From Cephalotrichum gorgonifer (lineage: Eukaryota; Ascomycota; Sordariomycetes; Microascales; Microascaceae), in assembly GCA_900312665.1 (NCBI GenBank), contig ONZQ02000001.1:1616283-1680282 (forward strand): a stretch of 64,000 nucleotides of DNA. Direction: 5' to 3'. How positions within the stretch are numbered: position 1 is the stretch's first letter; each line of letters starts with the position of its first letter. Made by a program: the position numbers and the translations under genes. This document shows positions 35,714-48,006 of the stretch, piece after piece. The notes below the pieces were generated by a model. That model searched no databases. It was given only the letters and a program-made list of their open reading frames with translations, and was not told the DNA's origin.

Positions 35714-38700
35714 GACTGGGTAAGAAGATGCGAGATGCCACACGATAAACAGAGGGTAAACGATTGTGTAAGCGGAGAATGTGAGGGGCAGGGGGTGGAA
35801 GGTGTAAGAGGGGAAGAGAGGTGTTAATATACAGCTCTCAGAGAGACGAAAGTGGAATGGAAGCAACTGGGCTGAGAGAGCTTAAAGAAAACGGCCGTGT
35901 CTTCGAATCAGGCGTGTGGTAGATTAATACCTGTCGCCGTTAAGCTGGTTTCCCAAACTGGGGTAGGGACTTTGTACCCGAGTGGCAGCAAGGAACAAGC
36001 AGGAAGTAGTAGGAAACGTCTGATTTGTTGGTAATCCTCGTAGGTGGTATACTTGTGCTTAAAGATGGCAGGTGCGTCCCAAATGCCAGTACAAGTACGG
36101 AGTATTATTACCGATGTCCTCCTCACCCTTTCATTCGTAGCCTCTACTACTTGTAGATGAGTTTGAGTAGGATGGAGAGAGACAGCGCTCAGCCTCCCCA
36201 GGGATGAGGGAACGAGATGACTTGGTAAGGGTAAGCTTTAGGGCTGCGTTTAACACTGCCTGTCGCTCTTCCTTCCCTCCTGTCGGCTACCGGCGGCAGG
36301 GGAAGTGTCGGAGGGCAACGTTACGCTAACGGCCTATTCCTGTTGCTCCTAGCCTCTGGCTGATGGCTTGTCGCTCCTGCTTCCAGGTGATCCGGGAATC
36401 GCGGGGCGGGATGGGTGATAGGCGAGGTGTGGTGGGGGTGTGGAGCCGCGGAGAAAGACAAAAGAGGGCGTTGCAAAGGATTGACCAGAAACGGAAGTCC
36501 GCCTTTGTTCATGGAAGTGCGAGTAACAACCAGAGAGCGGGCGGATGAACCCTGTGCGGGCTTCGTCTTTCTCCCTTCCCAATCGGAAACGAAAAGAGAG
36601 AAAAAGGAACGGGAAATACTTCGCCCGCCCCCTTCTTTTCCTGCTCTTACTTGTAGAGTGTGTCTAATAATAGAAATTAGTGTGTCTCTGAGTAGGCAGT
36701 TGTCCGCGGATCGGAATATAAAACGGCGTCAGCAGCGCTATTTGTACGGCAGGCTGCGGAAGGAGCTGGCAACTCCTATGTATACAAGCAGGGGCGCATG
36801 TGGCAGAGCTGAGAAAGGATAGGATAGCCCAGGGATGATGGATCATGGACCTGATGGATGATGGGGCGCGCTGATCTGTGGAGTCCGGGATCCGGGATCC
36901 GGGATCCAATGACCGTTGGTGGTGGCTTGCTTTGCGGGAGACGATTGCTTGGACGGAGTAGGCTGCCGTTATTATGGCGTGCGGATTATCGTATGCATGT
37001 ACTTCGTAAAGCACTTGGAATGAATTGTAGGAGAAGGAATGGGGCGGTGTCTATTTGGCGGGCGAGTCGTGCTCGTACTCGTGGGTCGTGATTCGCGAGA
37101 ACGAAGCCAATAACAGCAACTCTAACCTGACAGGAAGCCTCTGACGGACGCTAAGAGCATTACCGGTATGTTTTAGGCACGCAGGGCATTGGTAGGAGCT
37201 GTCTGCCCGGTAAGGTAAGATTGCTTGCCTGGCCGAGATGAGTTGGACGACGTCTTGTTGGCGGGAGGGGCGAGCCACATCCAGGTCGGATCAGCAGCAC
37301 CGAGTGGGGAATTTATGTTTGGGACGTCGTATTTGGAGATGGAGGAGATAGAGATGGGTTGGTTACTCTGCCGAAGCTCGTGTAGCCCCTGTGTACACGC
37401 ACTCGTGCTCGTGCGTTGCTTGTTGGGGAGGTTGGGGTTTCCCTGCCAAGCATTCAAGTAGGAGGTTTATATAAGTGCGATGCTGGGTTGCACCAGCGGG
37501 GCTTGTGTACGTCAAGTAGGGGTGGAGAGACTGGCACGTACGGGAGAATCTTGGAATTTGCGACCATGGTTATTATTATTTTTCGGATGAGGTGAGGGGG
37601 CAGGCATGCATGTCGCCTGCTGTTCGACGGGGCCGGGACTTGCACATGTACCTGTACAGCATAGGTAGGAGCATCCTCACACAGCGATGCGATCCATTGC
37701 GAACATAACAAGTTTTGGGGCGGAACTTGGGTGCGGGTGTGGGTACTATCATCAGTATTACTTGTACAAGCATGTGGATGCACGCGGATCGAACCAGCCG
37801 ATCTGCCCTGTGGTGACGGTGGTGACCGAGCCGGAGCCCACGCAATACTGGCAGGGGACGAGTATTTTAGTACCTGGACAGCTATTTCTTCTTCGGCCGG
37901 CCAATGGCATTATTTTTGCTGACCAGATTAGTCGGGTTGGTGCTAATATTACTCAGGCCCCTCTCCTGGGTGGTGGATAATGATACGAGTACGGTGTATT
38001 ATCACCTGTACAGACACAACTACCAGCCACGTGAAATCTATGGAGACTGCGTTATGGAGTCGATGCGGGGGATCGGGACTAATATGAGAAGCGTTGGTTG
38101 AAGGAGGGAGGAGCAGGTGGGACGCGCTTCGGGCTTAGTCCCACCAGTCGAGTCGTGACCTACATGTATCTTTAGGAGTAGAGATATCACTTCTTTGTTC
38201 ACCGACGGGGGCGTGCCCGGCGAAACTTTTAGTGTTATAAGAAATCATAACGACTAATGAAAGCGTACAAAGAACCACCTAGCACGTTGCCGAATTCGTT
38301 TGCTTGCTAATATATTCGAAGTCGTCGAAAGGGTAGATAGAACCACACAGCACGTCGTCGAATTCTTTGTGCTACTAACAAATTCGATTTCATGTATGTA
38401 TATATTAAGGGCTATCTTGATACTCGTATACAACCTTCAACCTGAAAGACCATAGTACATAGTCTATTACAGTATCATTTGTAATAGATTATAGTTTTAC
38501 TCGAATTGTAGAAGCCAAACAGCGGCTGAATAACATGGACAACTGACGACGGAAACATTACATATCCAAGTAAATCAAGTCACGTGATCCAATACGTACT
38601 TCAGCTCCCAAAACGGGTGTGGCGCCTCGTGCTTCGCGGACAGACGTGATTTTGCATTTTGCCTCTGCCGTCATCTCGTCTAGAATCCTTCCCGATCCAT

Positions 38701-38986
38701 CACCAACCCCAGTCCCTCACCCACACACATCCGTCGACGCGATCGTTGTATATTCCACTTCTCCACGCGCGACACCTTCACCCCCGGCGCGCGACCAAAC
38801 CTGCCGAATTCTTCCCCTTGCCCCACGCAAGCCGGGATTTTCGAGACGACCTCGGTCTTTGACGGACACTTGGACGGAACGGAGCCGAAGCATCTCTCGC
38901 GCACATAATCATCGCGCATTCCCCTTCCTATCCGCGCTAGCATTCAGATACCCACCTCGCCGACTCCTCGTGCCTCTACCGCCACT
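35714..38986. other. 3.3 kb intergenic without supported gene
   Basis: Left end is the hexosaminidase promoter; right end (about 38580-38986) is the NAB2 promoter and leader, with GTCACGTGAT at 38579-38588. In between are short repeats: a triplicated TCCGGGA near 36884-36904, GTACTCG-type motifs, and an AT-richer block with a degenerate duplication (38272-38386). Frames such as 37687-37980 have no domain support. Confidence 0.5.
38272..38386. repeat. degenerate direct repeat (two copies, 68-bp period)
   Basis: Copy 1 (38272-38319) and copy 2 (38340-38386) both start GAACCAC, then AGCACGT and CGAATTC, and end ATTCGA. They differ by a few substitutions, several of them C-to-T, and one small gap. 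The surrounding 350 bases are AT-richer than the rest of the window. Confidence 0.6.
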
Positions 38987-40600
38987 ATGCCGGTCGAAGT
39001 AATCCCAGACACGCCCTTGGCGGACGCGATCACCACCGCGCTCCAACCCAAGCTCGTCGAGGTCGGCTGGAGCACCGGAGGTCAGGATGATGCCGCGCTC
39101 GCCGAGTACATCGTGCTCATGCTCGTCAACGGCAAGTCGCAGGACGAGATCGCGTCAGACATATCCGGCGAGCTCCTAAACCTGGAGCCCGACGACCCCG
39201 CTGCCAAGGACTTCGCCAGCTGGCTGTTCACCGAAGTCGACGCGCTCAATGCCCAGTTGAACGGCGCCGCGCCGCCTCAGCAGTCCGCTCCAGATTCCAT
39301 GGAGATATCATACCCAAGCGAACCTGCCAAGCCCGGCGAGGGCCCGATACTACCGTACGTACCCACCCTTTATGATGATGACGCCGGTCGGCTCCGGAAG
39401 CGAGGCGCAATGCTAACTACTGTTCACCATAGTCCTACGGGTCCGCGGTCGATGCGAAACCCACCCAACGCCAGGGGCGGCCGAGACAAGAGGATGTTCG
39501 GGCAGATGACGAAGGCTATGGACCGGCCCCACGACGTCCTCCACCGAGTACGCGGAAACGGGGGCATCAATACCCACAACCGCGCCCCTCCAAGTGGGCC
39601 CAGAGGTGGCATGATGAACCGCCAGCAGGGGCGCAACGTGAACGGACGCGGCGCTCAAAATATGGCGGCCGGGATGGCGGGCGCCATGGCAAATATGGCC
39701 AACATGGCCAACATGGTCGGCCCCGGCGGACTCCCCGCCGTACCGGGCGCCAACGGGATGCCGCAGTGGGGGATGATGTCGGAGCAGCCATCATCTGCTG
39801 AGTTGATGAACCTGCTACAACAGCAGTCGCAAATGATGCAGCAGATCTCGCAGCAGATGATGACCCAAAGTCAAGGGGGGTACCAGAACAACCGCGGCGG
39901 ACGGCAACACCAACAACGGGGGCGGGATGGGAACTGGGGACGAGGGGGGGCGCGAGGAGGACAACACCATGCGCAGTCACATCACCAATCTCAGGGTGGC
40001 AAGGCTGCGGCAGGAGACGGCGGTGAGGACGTGGACATGGGCGGCGCTAAGAGCGAATCGGGCAACCCAGAGGACCAAATCTGCAAGTATAACCTCAAAT
40101 GCCTGAACAAGGACTGCAAGTTCGTTCACCAGTCGCCGGCCGCGCCGCCGGGCACCACGATCGACCTTCAGGACGTCTGCAGCTTCGGCGCGGCGTGCAA
40201 GAACTGGAAGTGCGTCGGCCGCCACCCCTCACCCGCCGCGCGGGCGGCGCACCAGAGCGATCAGGACTGCAAGTTCTTCCCCAACTGCCAGAACCCGCGG
40301 TGTCCCTTCAAGCACCCGTCCATGCCACTCTGCCGCAACGGCGCGTCGTGCACCACGCCGGACTGCAAGTTCACGCACGTGAAGACGAAGTGCAAGTTCA
40401 CGCCCTGCCTGAACCCCAAGTGCCCCTTCATACACGAGGACGGGCAGCAGGGTGGCTTCAAGGACAAGGTGTGGACGCCGGGCTCGGCGAAGGAGCACGT
40501 CAGCGAACGGAAGTTCGTCCAGGATGACGAGGGAGTGGAGATGGTTCTACCGGAGGGGGATGATAGTATGAAGGACGAGGCGGATGAGACGATAGGGTAA
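38987..40600 (+). CDS. NAB2: Nab2-type poly(A)-RNA-binding protein with tandem CCCH zinc fingers
   Basis: Nuclear poly(A)-binding protein predicted to act in mRNA 3'-end protection, poly(A) length control and export. Two exons: 38987-39354 and 39433-40600 (1536 bases, 511 residues). The 78-base intron has a GTACGT donor, a GCTAAC branch and a CATAG acceptor. It is in frame and has no stop, so an unspliced reading would simply add 26 residues. The N-terminal ~100 residues form a helical PWI-like domain. A Met/Gln/Asn-rich middle and an RGG-type Arg/Gly stretch follow. The C-terminal part has five CCCH fingers of the C-x5-C-x4-C-x3-H type or close to it, beginning at CKYNLKC and ending at CPFIH, and then an acidic tail. 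Yeast Nab2 has seven fingers. Confidence 0.9.
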   Translation: MPVEVIPDTPLADAITTALQPKLVEVGWSTGGQDDAALAEYIVLMLVNGKSQDEIASDISGELLNLEPDDPAAKDFASWLFTEVDALNAQLNGAAPPQQSAPDSMEISYPSEPAKPGEGPILPYVPTLYDDDAGRLRKRGAMLTTVHHSPTGPRSMRNPPNARGGRDKRMFGQMTKAMDRPHDVLHRVRGNGGINTHNRAPPSGPRGGMMNRQQGRNVNGRGAQNMAAGMAGAMANMANMANMVGPGGLPAVPGANGMPQWGMMSEQPSSAELMNLLQQQSQMMQQISQQMMTQSQGGYQNNRGGRQHQQRGRDGNWGRGGARGGQHHAQSHHQSQGGKAAAGDGGEDVDMGGAKSESGNPEDQICKYNLKCLNKDCKFVHQSPAAPPGTTIDLQDVCSFGAACKNWKCVGRHPSPAARAAHQSDQDCKFFPNCQNPRCPFKHPSMPLCRNGASCTTPDCKFTHVKTKCKFTPCLNPKCPFIHEDGQQGGFKDKVWTPGSAKEHVSERKFVQDDEGVEMVLPEGDDSMKDEADETIG

Positions 40601-41839
40601 AGGAAAAGAGCATGGATATGAACACAGAGGATTAAAGGCTGAAGAAGTTGACGAAATTAATGTTACGCGGTTGTATCAAGGTCTGGGCTGCTGTTTCGTT
40701 GCGATATGTGGCTGGGGGAAGGGTGGGCGGGGCCAACCGTGCCTGTCAACCCCGCGGTTCATTCCATGACGTCTGGGCAGAGCAAGCTGAGAGATAAGGG
40801 GGCTAGATATGTTGGGGGTGGAGAGGAGGGAGTGATACTTATCTGTACCATAAGAAGATGTGGTCGGGAAGGTGGGGAGGATGGGTTTCTTGACAACTGG
40901 GTGAAACGAGGGGGACGGAGAACTTGCATGACATAGGGAGTTTTTTTTGGGATTTGGAATGGATGTTCCTCTTTTTTTCTGCTACATTTTTTCTCTGTTG
41001 TGTTACCGATCTTTTTTCTTTTCTGTTCCAAGTCTCCTGTGCTCTTGTTGGGAGTTTCGGAAAGGGAGATATTGTCTATTCTAGATTAGGGGACTGGGAT
41101 GAAACGGACAAGACTTGGGCTTGGGTTGTGTAGAGGGACAGGGAGGCTTGCTAAGGGCTTAGGGATGGAGGGATGAAGTGATGGATGAGTGTGAGCGTTG
41201 AAGGTTGGGCCGGATGGGTGGCGGTGGAGGATATATCAATACATATGGCTTTTGCCCCACGTGGGGCGTTTCTTTCCTCTCTAAAATTGTCTCTTTAGCT
41301 TGCTTACGCTTCTTGTGTCTCGTCGGGAGCGTGAGATGGTTATGTGCTCCGGGTGTTGTGTCCTTGATGTTGTAAGTCGATCTATATGTGCATGTGAAGT
41401 GGGTTTACCCTCTAGATCCTCGACGAGGATAGAGTGGCATAGGCACCGTCGCAGCTTAGCCAGCTGTGATAAACTGAAAACAGTGACATATTGGTTTAAT
41501 TCTCCGGGTCTATGCCTCCGTTATAGCTTCCCTAGCACCGGAGGTTGTGGTGGTGTGTGTACCAGGGAAGATATCAGATAATACAGTCGCTCGTTGACGT
41601 GGGCAGCTGGCTGAACTGCCATTGCACCTGTCGTTCGAGGGACGACAGCTGCCAGCCACTTCGGACCTTCGGACCAACATCCCAGAAACTCAGACCACAC
41701 CGTCCCGCGCCGTGGTCTTGAACCTTATTCCCTTGCCTTTTTTTTTCTTCCCTTCCCCTATATGGGCTCCGAATTCTAGGGAAGAATAGCCCTAACGAAC
41801 TAGTTCGTACCGTAACTGCGGGGCCCGCAGCAACAGCAA
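40601..41839. other. intergenic, NAB2 3' flank and HEM14 promoter
   Basis: No gene seen. A perfect 14-bp palindrome, GCCCCACGTGGGGC (41254-41267), with a central E-box lies about 570 bases before the HEM14 start. Confidence 0.5.
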
Positions 41840-43832
41840 ATGGAGGCAACCCGCCGCTCCCCGGCGCGGCTCGTCCGCGCCATATCGTACCGTCCGCGCT
41901 CCGGCGCCCGCGTACGCCTATGGCCTGTCTCAACCGTCTTACCTCGGCGGAGCTATGCTACCACCGCCGCCGCGCCCCCGGAGAACATAGCCGTGATAGG
42001 CGGCGGAATAACCGGCCTGACGACGGCGTACTACCTCGCGCGCCTCCTGCCCGCCACTTCGCGCGTCACGCTGTACGAGGCGGCCGACGAGATCGGCGGG
42101 TGGATACACACGCACAAGGAGGAGGCTCCGGGGGGCGGGACGGTGCACTTCGAGAAGGGGCCGCGGATGCTGAGGGGACTGGGAGGGTCGGGGTTCAGGG
42201 GGGATGATTATGTGTTCTATGACATGGTATATATAACCCCCCCTCTCCGCCTCTCCCGGCTCCCCGGGCCACCCCGAACTCTTTCGCTTGAGGGAGCTTC
42301 ATACTCCGTGTTTCCGCGGACCTGTGTGTGCTAACCACGAGAGAGCGTAGATCACGGACCTCAACCTCGCCCCCAAGATCTCCCCACCCCGCAAGAAGCT
42401 CTTCTGCTACAACGACCAGCTCATCCACCTCCCCCCTCTCCCGACTCCCCGCTCCCTCCTCCGCACGGCCTGGCAGCTCGCCAGGGGCACGCACATCCTC
42501 AGCGGCATGCCCGCCGCGGCCCTCCGCTACCGCCGCCTGCGCATGCGCGACCTCCCCGCCTCCGGCGCCGCAGCCCACGACGTCTCGGTCGGCGACTGGC
42601 TGCGCATGACCTTCGGCGACCTCCCCGGCCCGCGGAACGTGCTGTCGGGGATGCTCCACGGCATCTACGGCGGCCACGTCGACAGGCTGGGCCTCTCGAG
42701 CGTCCTGCCGGCCTTCTGGTACTGGATGAACATGCGCGCCGGCGCGGGGGAGGAGCTGGTGCCTAGGCAGGACTACGAGCTGATGAAGGAGCTGGATCCG
42801 CGGAAGAGGGGGATCGAGGAGGGCGTTAGGAACTGGTCGGTCGCGGAGGTGATGTCGTTCCCTGGGGGGATGAGCACGTTTGTCTATGCGATACGGGATG
42901 CGCTGGGGAGGTGTCCGAATGTCACGCTGAAGACCGGGGCGCCCGTCAGCGGGATTCGGTACGTCGAGGAGCTGGACAAGGTCGAGGTGAGATATCATGA
43001 ACCCCCCCTTTTTTTTCTTTGTATTACGGAAATACCCTGTTTCTCCCAACGCTTACTTACACGCCGTTCATAGCTCTCCACCCCATCCGCGCCCGCTATC
43101 TCCTACGACAAAGTAATCTCCACAACCCCCAGCGCCACCCTATCCCCCCTCGTCCCTAACATCCCCCTGCCCACCGACGCCGTCTCCATAATGACCATCT
43201 CCCTCTTCTACGCCGAAGAGAACCTCACGTCCCACAACCAGGCCTTCGGCTACCTCATCCCCCTCACGACCCCCAACCCGGAGCAGGTCCTCGGCGTCTT
43301 CTTCGACTCGGACACCTACGGCCTCTCCCCCTCCGAGAAGCGCGGCACGAAGCTCACAGTCCTCATGGGTGGCCACTTCTGGTCCGGGGAGGAAGGGGGG
43401 GAATCGGCCCCCGTCCCAGACAAGGAGGAGTGCGTGCGCAGGGCGAAGGCCATGCTCGCGCGCCACCTCGGCCTGACCGCCGCCCCGGAGGTCACGCACG
43501 TGAACTTTGCACGGGGCTGCATCCCGCAGCACTCGCCCTCCCACCGCGCCGTCCTCTCCCACGCGCACGACGCCCTGGCCGCCGAGTTCCGCGGGAGGCT
43601 GGCCGTCGCGGGCGGCTCGTACACGCCCGTCGGCGTCATGCCCGCCATGCGCGCCGGCTACGACGCCGCGTGCCAGGTCGCGGGGAGGCCGAGGCCGCAC
43701 GTGGGCGACACGGGCCTCGCGCAGTTCAAGGACGGCCTCGACGTCATCACCGTGCCCAGGGAGGAGCTGAACGCGCTTGGGAAGCGGCTGAGGGGGCCCG
43801 GGGCTGTGGGAAGGTGGTTCTCTGGGCAGTGA
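41840..43832 (+). CDS. HEM14: protoporphyrinogen oxidase (haem biosynthesis)
   Basis: FAD enzyme that oxidises protoporphyrinogen IX to protoporphyrin IX, the step before ferrochelatase, at the mitochondrial inner membrane. Three exons: 41840-42226, 42351-42986 and 43074-43832 (1782 bases, 593 residues), all introns in phase 0. The first ~42 residues are rich in Arg, Ser and Ala with almost no acidic residues, a good import sequence. The FAD dinucleotide motif GGGITG is at 54-59, followed by YEAADEIGGW. The C-terminal part contains the second FAD-contact region (AVAGGSYTPVGVMPAMRAGYDAA, read as GGSYTPVGV then MRAGYDAA). Length fits the family. Confidence 0.94.
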
Positions 43833-44337
43833 GAGTCTCTCTCTCCCCCCTTCAGACACACTCTCTCCGGCCTTTGTATAATATGTTTGAGCTGCGGTCG
43901 GCCGCTGTGTAAGGTTTTATATAGAATTGCATCACTCCCACCGTATATAAGTAGACGGGGGCATACAATAAAACGAAATAATCCCACTTCACTTCATATT
44001 TTTTGAGCTACATGCACACGGAGAATCAGAAACCAAAAAATGCAATTCATTTTTATTAGTTTTATTCATATATTGCTAACAAGAGGTATCATAACAACGG
44101 TTAACTCGGCCCTTCCGCCGATCCACAGCTTAGCTTTCTAGAGCTTTCAGGGCCTTTCCTGTCCTCCCCCCCCTTTTTCCTCCGCCTCCCTTATATACCC
44201 CTCCCCTATTTTTTCCCGCTGGAGTCATGTATGCTCACAATGAAATAAATCAGGCTTTCGCGTCCCGCTCCAACTTGTGCCATTACACACAACAAGGCAG
44301 GGAGGTATGAAGACCTCCACACGCCTCTAGAAAGAAC
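43833..44337. other. intergenic between convergent HEM14 and MED14
   Basis: No gene seen. The middle (about 43915-44110) is AT-rich, consistent with overlapping polyadenylation regions of two convergent genes. Confidence 0.5.
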
Positions 44338-47300
44338 CTAGTCGAGCGTGACGGGCTGAGCCTTACTCCCCGAGAGCGCCTGCTGGCCCTGCGGGTGTCC
44401 GTTCCCACCGGCACCGCCCTGCGAAAAGTTTCCAGCACCCTGCAAGAAGTTCCCGGCACCCTGCGGGACGTTCCCGGCGCCCTGCGGACCGCCGGGGTTC
44501 CCGCCCGCACCCACACCTGCACCCGCACCCACACCTGCACCCGCACCCGTACCTTGGCCTGGGCCTGCACCGGGGAGGATCGCCTCCCTGACAGTCTGGT
44601 CCAGGCCCAGTAGCAACTTCAGCGCCCTGTCGTCGACCTGCGTCGCCGCGCCGGACCCCAGCGCGCGCCACGGCACGTTCCGCGCCTCCCACACCTTCCT
44701 CAGCCGCTGGTCGAAGTAGTCCGGCGCCGCGTCACCCGCGGGCTTGTCAGACCGGAGCACGTGCCACCAGACTGCCCCGTCGCGTATGCGGGCCCGGATG
44801 TCGATGCAGAGTGTCTGCGGCCGGTTCGGAGCGGTGGGCACATCGTAGCGAAGTACTATCCAGTCCAGCGCCTTTTGCTGGACCGTCAGCGAGCCCCTGC
44901 CCGTCCTGGAGATCTCGCGCCACGTGCCCTGGATTCGGTCCAGGGTGACCAGCATGTGGATGGTCAGGGGTAGGATCATCGTGAGGGCGCGGATCCCGCC
45001 CGGCCCGTTGACGAGGCGCGTTAGGAGGTCGATCACGCGCAGGTGGGGATTCCCTTCCTCGAGGCGGACGGCCACCTCGGGCTTGGACAGATCCAGGGTT
45101 GCTCGCCATCGCTTCGCCTCAACTCCATCGACGTGCGGTGAGCCGTCGCTGTACGTGAAGACGACATTCTCCAGGGTGACCTTCTCGCATGTAATGGCAT
45201 GCTTCGCCCTCGCCATTGCGTCGAGGGAGTCGACAACCTTGTCGACCGCCTGGAGACGGTCTTTCAGGGTCTGGATGACAGAGTCGCCGACATTCCCGCG
45301 TAGTCGAATGCATAACTCTCCTCTCCTCGGGTTGTAGAGAACATCTCGACCGATCTTCGCCGTGAGCAGCGAAAACTTCTTCTTGTCCACGATCCGCACG
45401 ATAGCATCCATGTTGTAGGCCAGATGACGCCCTCCAGAGCCCGTGTCTCTTGATACAGGCTGCACCCCGCAGTACTTGAGCTCCAAGAAGTCTAACGCCC
45501 AAGGCTTCCGAGAGCCAGAGGGCCCCCTAGGCCGTCTAGCTCTACTTCCATCCAAGCCGGTTCCCTGCGCTGAAGGGGAAAGCCCAGTCCTCGCCGCTTT
45601 GTCGCCGCTGCGTTGGTCCGAGCTCGCATCATTCCATTGGTCATTCGCGGCGGTGGGGAGGATGTCCGACAATTTAACAAAAATAGACGGGACAACCACC
45701 TGGCTGGATAGCGTGCTGGCCTTCCTAGGTCGCTTGTCATAACGGAACTTGCTAGCATGCAATTCCTGCAAATCGACAGCGTGAGCAACAACTCCGGTAA
45801 AGAAGGTGGTCAAATTGTTCCAGAAGGCGGGTCCAAGGCTCGGTTGGCCAATGTCAAACCGCAACTTCGCGAAATACTTGAGCGAGCGAACGGAGGGTTT
45901 TGGCCCAGTCCTAGATCTGCCATTAGTAACGCTGCCTGGGGAGAGAAAGGAAGGGAATGAGAGGTTTATACATACGCTTGGAACGCCCACCATTCGTCGC
46001 CATGCAGGCTCATGACCAACATGACATACCAGGAGGGGTCGACGCCCTGACGGTGGAAGCAGACTGGATGGAATGCATCTTGAGGTTTGAAAAGCGATCG
46101 AACGTCGTCCTGATTCAGTGGACTCGTCACATGGGCCCAGCCTAGTGCCCTTCCCTTTCGCGTAATCTCCTCGGTTAGATGATGCCACCTCAGATTCTCG
46201 AGACAGGCCGCCCCGTCCTCCGCGGGATCCTTGCCGCTGTTGTTCAGCCTGCGCTCGGCCTGCAGCGAGTGTTTTGAATGCGGGTGAAGAGTGAATCTTC
46301 CGGTTGTAGGTTCCATCTTCATCGTGACGAAGTCTGTTGGACCAAGTTGCATAGTCAGGTATGAATCCCCCGGCTCGGATGGGGATATGTACAGATCCAT
46401 GGCGGCTTCTTGGTTGGCAAATCGGGGTGCGGGCCGTAGTTTCTTATGCACGGAGGTGAGAATGTGGTCGACATGCTTCGAGATAGCCACCTTCAAAAGC
46501 TTTTCAGTAGAAAGATCGTTGTGATCAAACTGGATCTCAGCATCCTTCACCCGTTTCCCGTCCCGATACCAGATGGCGGTGAGGTGGCTCTGCGAGTTTG
46601 GGTCGGCACGCCCGTCGGGCTTCCGTCCGCTGTCGACGGAGATGATAATCCAGCTCTTGGGCGTCGAGGGAACGGCGGGAACGGCATACTTCGAGAACGA
46701 CGGCACTGACGATATGGTCTGGGGTTGCCGCGTCAGCCAATACTGGATAGATATGGCCCGATCAAGAGGCTCGATGGCGATAGTGTTGGCCCAAGATGTC
46801 CGGCTAAGCTTATACGCCTGCCTGCGCAGCTCGCCAATCTTGTGACTCAGGACAAATTCATGGAGCAATTCGTAACACCCAGTCAAGCTGTCCTTGGCTA
46901 ACGCATTGTTCACATGCGCTTCTAGCATGGGCTTGAAGTGGTCGCTGAGGGCTTCCGTGGCTGGTAGGAAGTCGAACCGGAAATCAATGAACCAAAACTG
47001 CTTCTCCGGATCGTCGTCGGCAATAGTTAGATCCACCTCAAATTCCCCCTTGACGGTAAACGTAGCTCGCCCAGATCCGATGGAGTAATTCTTGAAAAAG
47101 CGGGGTATCTTTTCGAAGTCATACAGGTTCAGCCGGATAGAGAGGGAGGTATCGAGATCCTCGAGCCACTTTTCGTGATCACTAAGCGACAAGTTGTACG
47201 GCTCAATGTATCCAAGCTGCGATGCGTTAGTGACTACCCATACAAAGAAGAGAGAAAAAAAAAGCAGGGCGTCTTACATCAGGCATCCAGTCACCCTTCC

Positions 47301-48006
47301 CGCTGGACAAGACCTGGAGAGCCGTCTTCAAATCTGGACTTGGGACTCGGGCGAAAATGAGATTCCGCCTCAGGTCAATGACTTGATCCAGGCGCATGTC
47401 GAAATTAAGCAGCTGCTGATTAATGTGGCTTTTCAGATCGATCAGCTTGGTGACCATCTCACTCTCCCTGCTCCAATTCGCAATCACCAAGGCTTTCACC
47501 CATTTCCCATGGATGCTTTGGATAAACTGGAGCAAGTTGACCTTCTTCGAAAGGCTCTCGCTCGAGTTGTCGAACTCCTCCTTCTCCTTCCCAAGAGACG
47601 AGTTGCCGTTGGTAGACGAGTGTGATGGCGGAAGCGGCATCCTCGCGAGTTGCTGGACTTTTTCTTGCAGCGCGTTGTGGGTCTGTTGCGCAAGTCGAGA
47701 AAGGATGAGAGAGAGGGGGATGTATCCTTCCGCGATGTGGACGATCTCGTCCGGGAGGTCATTCATCCTCGATCGCTTCACGGGAGACTGTGCGGGGGGT
47801 TCGGTCGCCGCGGGGTGCCGTGCCTCTGCCCCCTCCGCCTTGTGCCCGTTTGTCATGGTTGGCGTCTTGGTCGAGTCGAGGGCCTGCATCTTTCCGGACG
47901 CGGACGCGTCGCCCGCCCCGAGGTCTCCATTCAGGCCGCGATCCCTGTCATGGTTCGTCAGGGCACCGTTCTGAGAACCGTCTTCCATCATGATCACCCC
48001 CGGCAT
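44338..48006 (-). CDS. MED14: Mediator complex subunit 14 (Med14/Rgr1)
   Basis: Backbone subunit of Mediator that joins the head, middle and tail modules and supports RNA polymerase II transcription. Three exons: 48006-47278, 47216-45976 and 45931-44338 (3564 bases, 1187 residues), frame exact. After a hydrophilic N terminus of about 80 residues comes the Med14 block with PDEIVHIAEGYIPLSLILSRL, helical repeats (QQTHNALQEKVQQLARM) and KVNLLQFIQSIHGKWVKALV, characteristic of the family. The rest is long and divergent, as usual for Med14. The C-terminal ~70 residues are a Gly/Ala/Gln/Asn-rich tail from a minisatellite. For intron 2 the second of two nearby AGs (GGCAG) is needed to keep frame. 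Divergent from RPL33. Confidence 0.92.
44394..44560. repeat. coding minisatellites in the MED14 C terminus
   Basis: Two adjacent arrays. A 21-base unit encodes three to four copies of QGAGN followed by two variable residues, and next to it a short unit encodes GAGAGV-type dipeptides (GCACCCACACCTGCACCC on the plus strand, about 44511-44550). Confidence 0.75.

Noticed and set aside
35714..35866. In-frame upstream extension of the hexosaminidase (51 residues)
   Set aside because: It would bury the clean signal peptide that starts at 35713; more likely 5' untranslated sequence.
37687..37980. 97-codon frame with VTVVTEPEPTQYW
   Set aside because: Looks slightly protein-like, but no signal peptide, no family and no partner exons.
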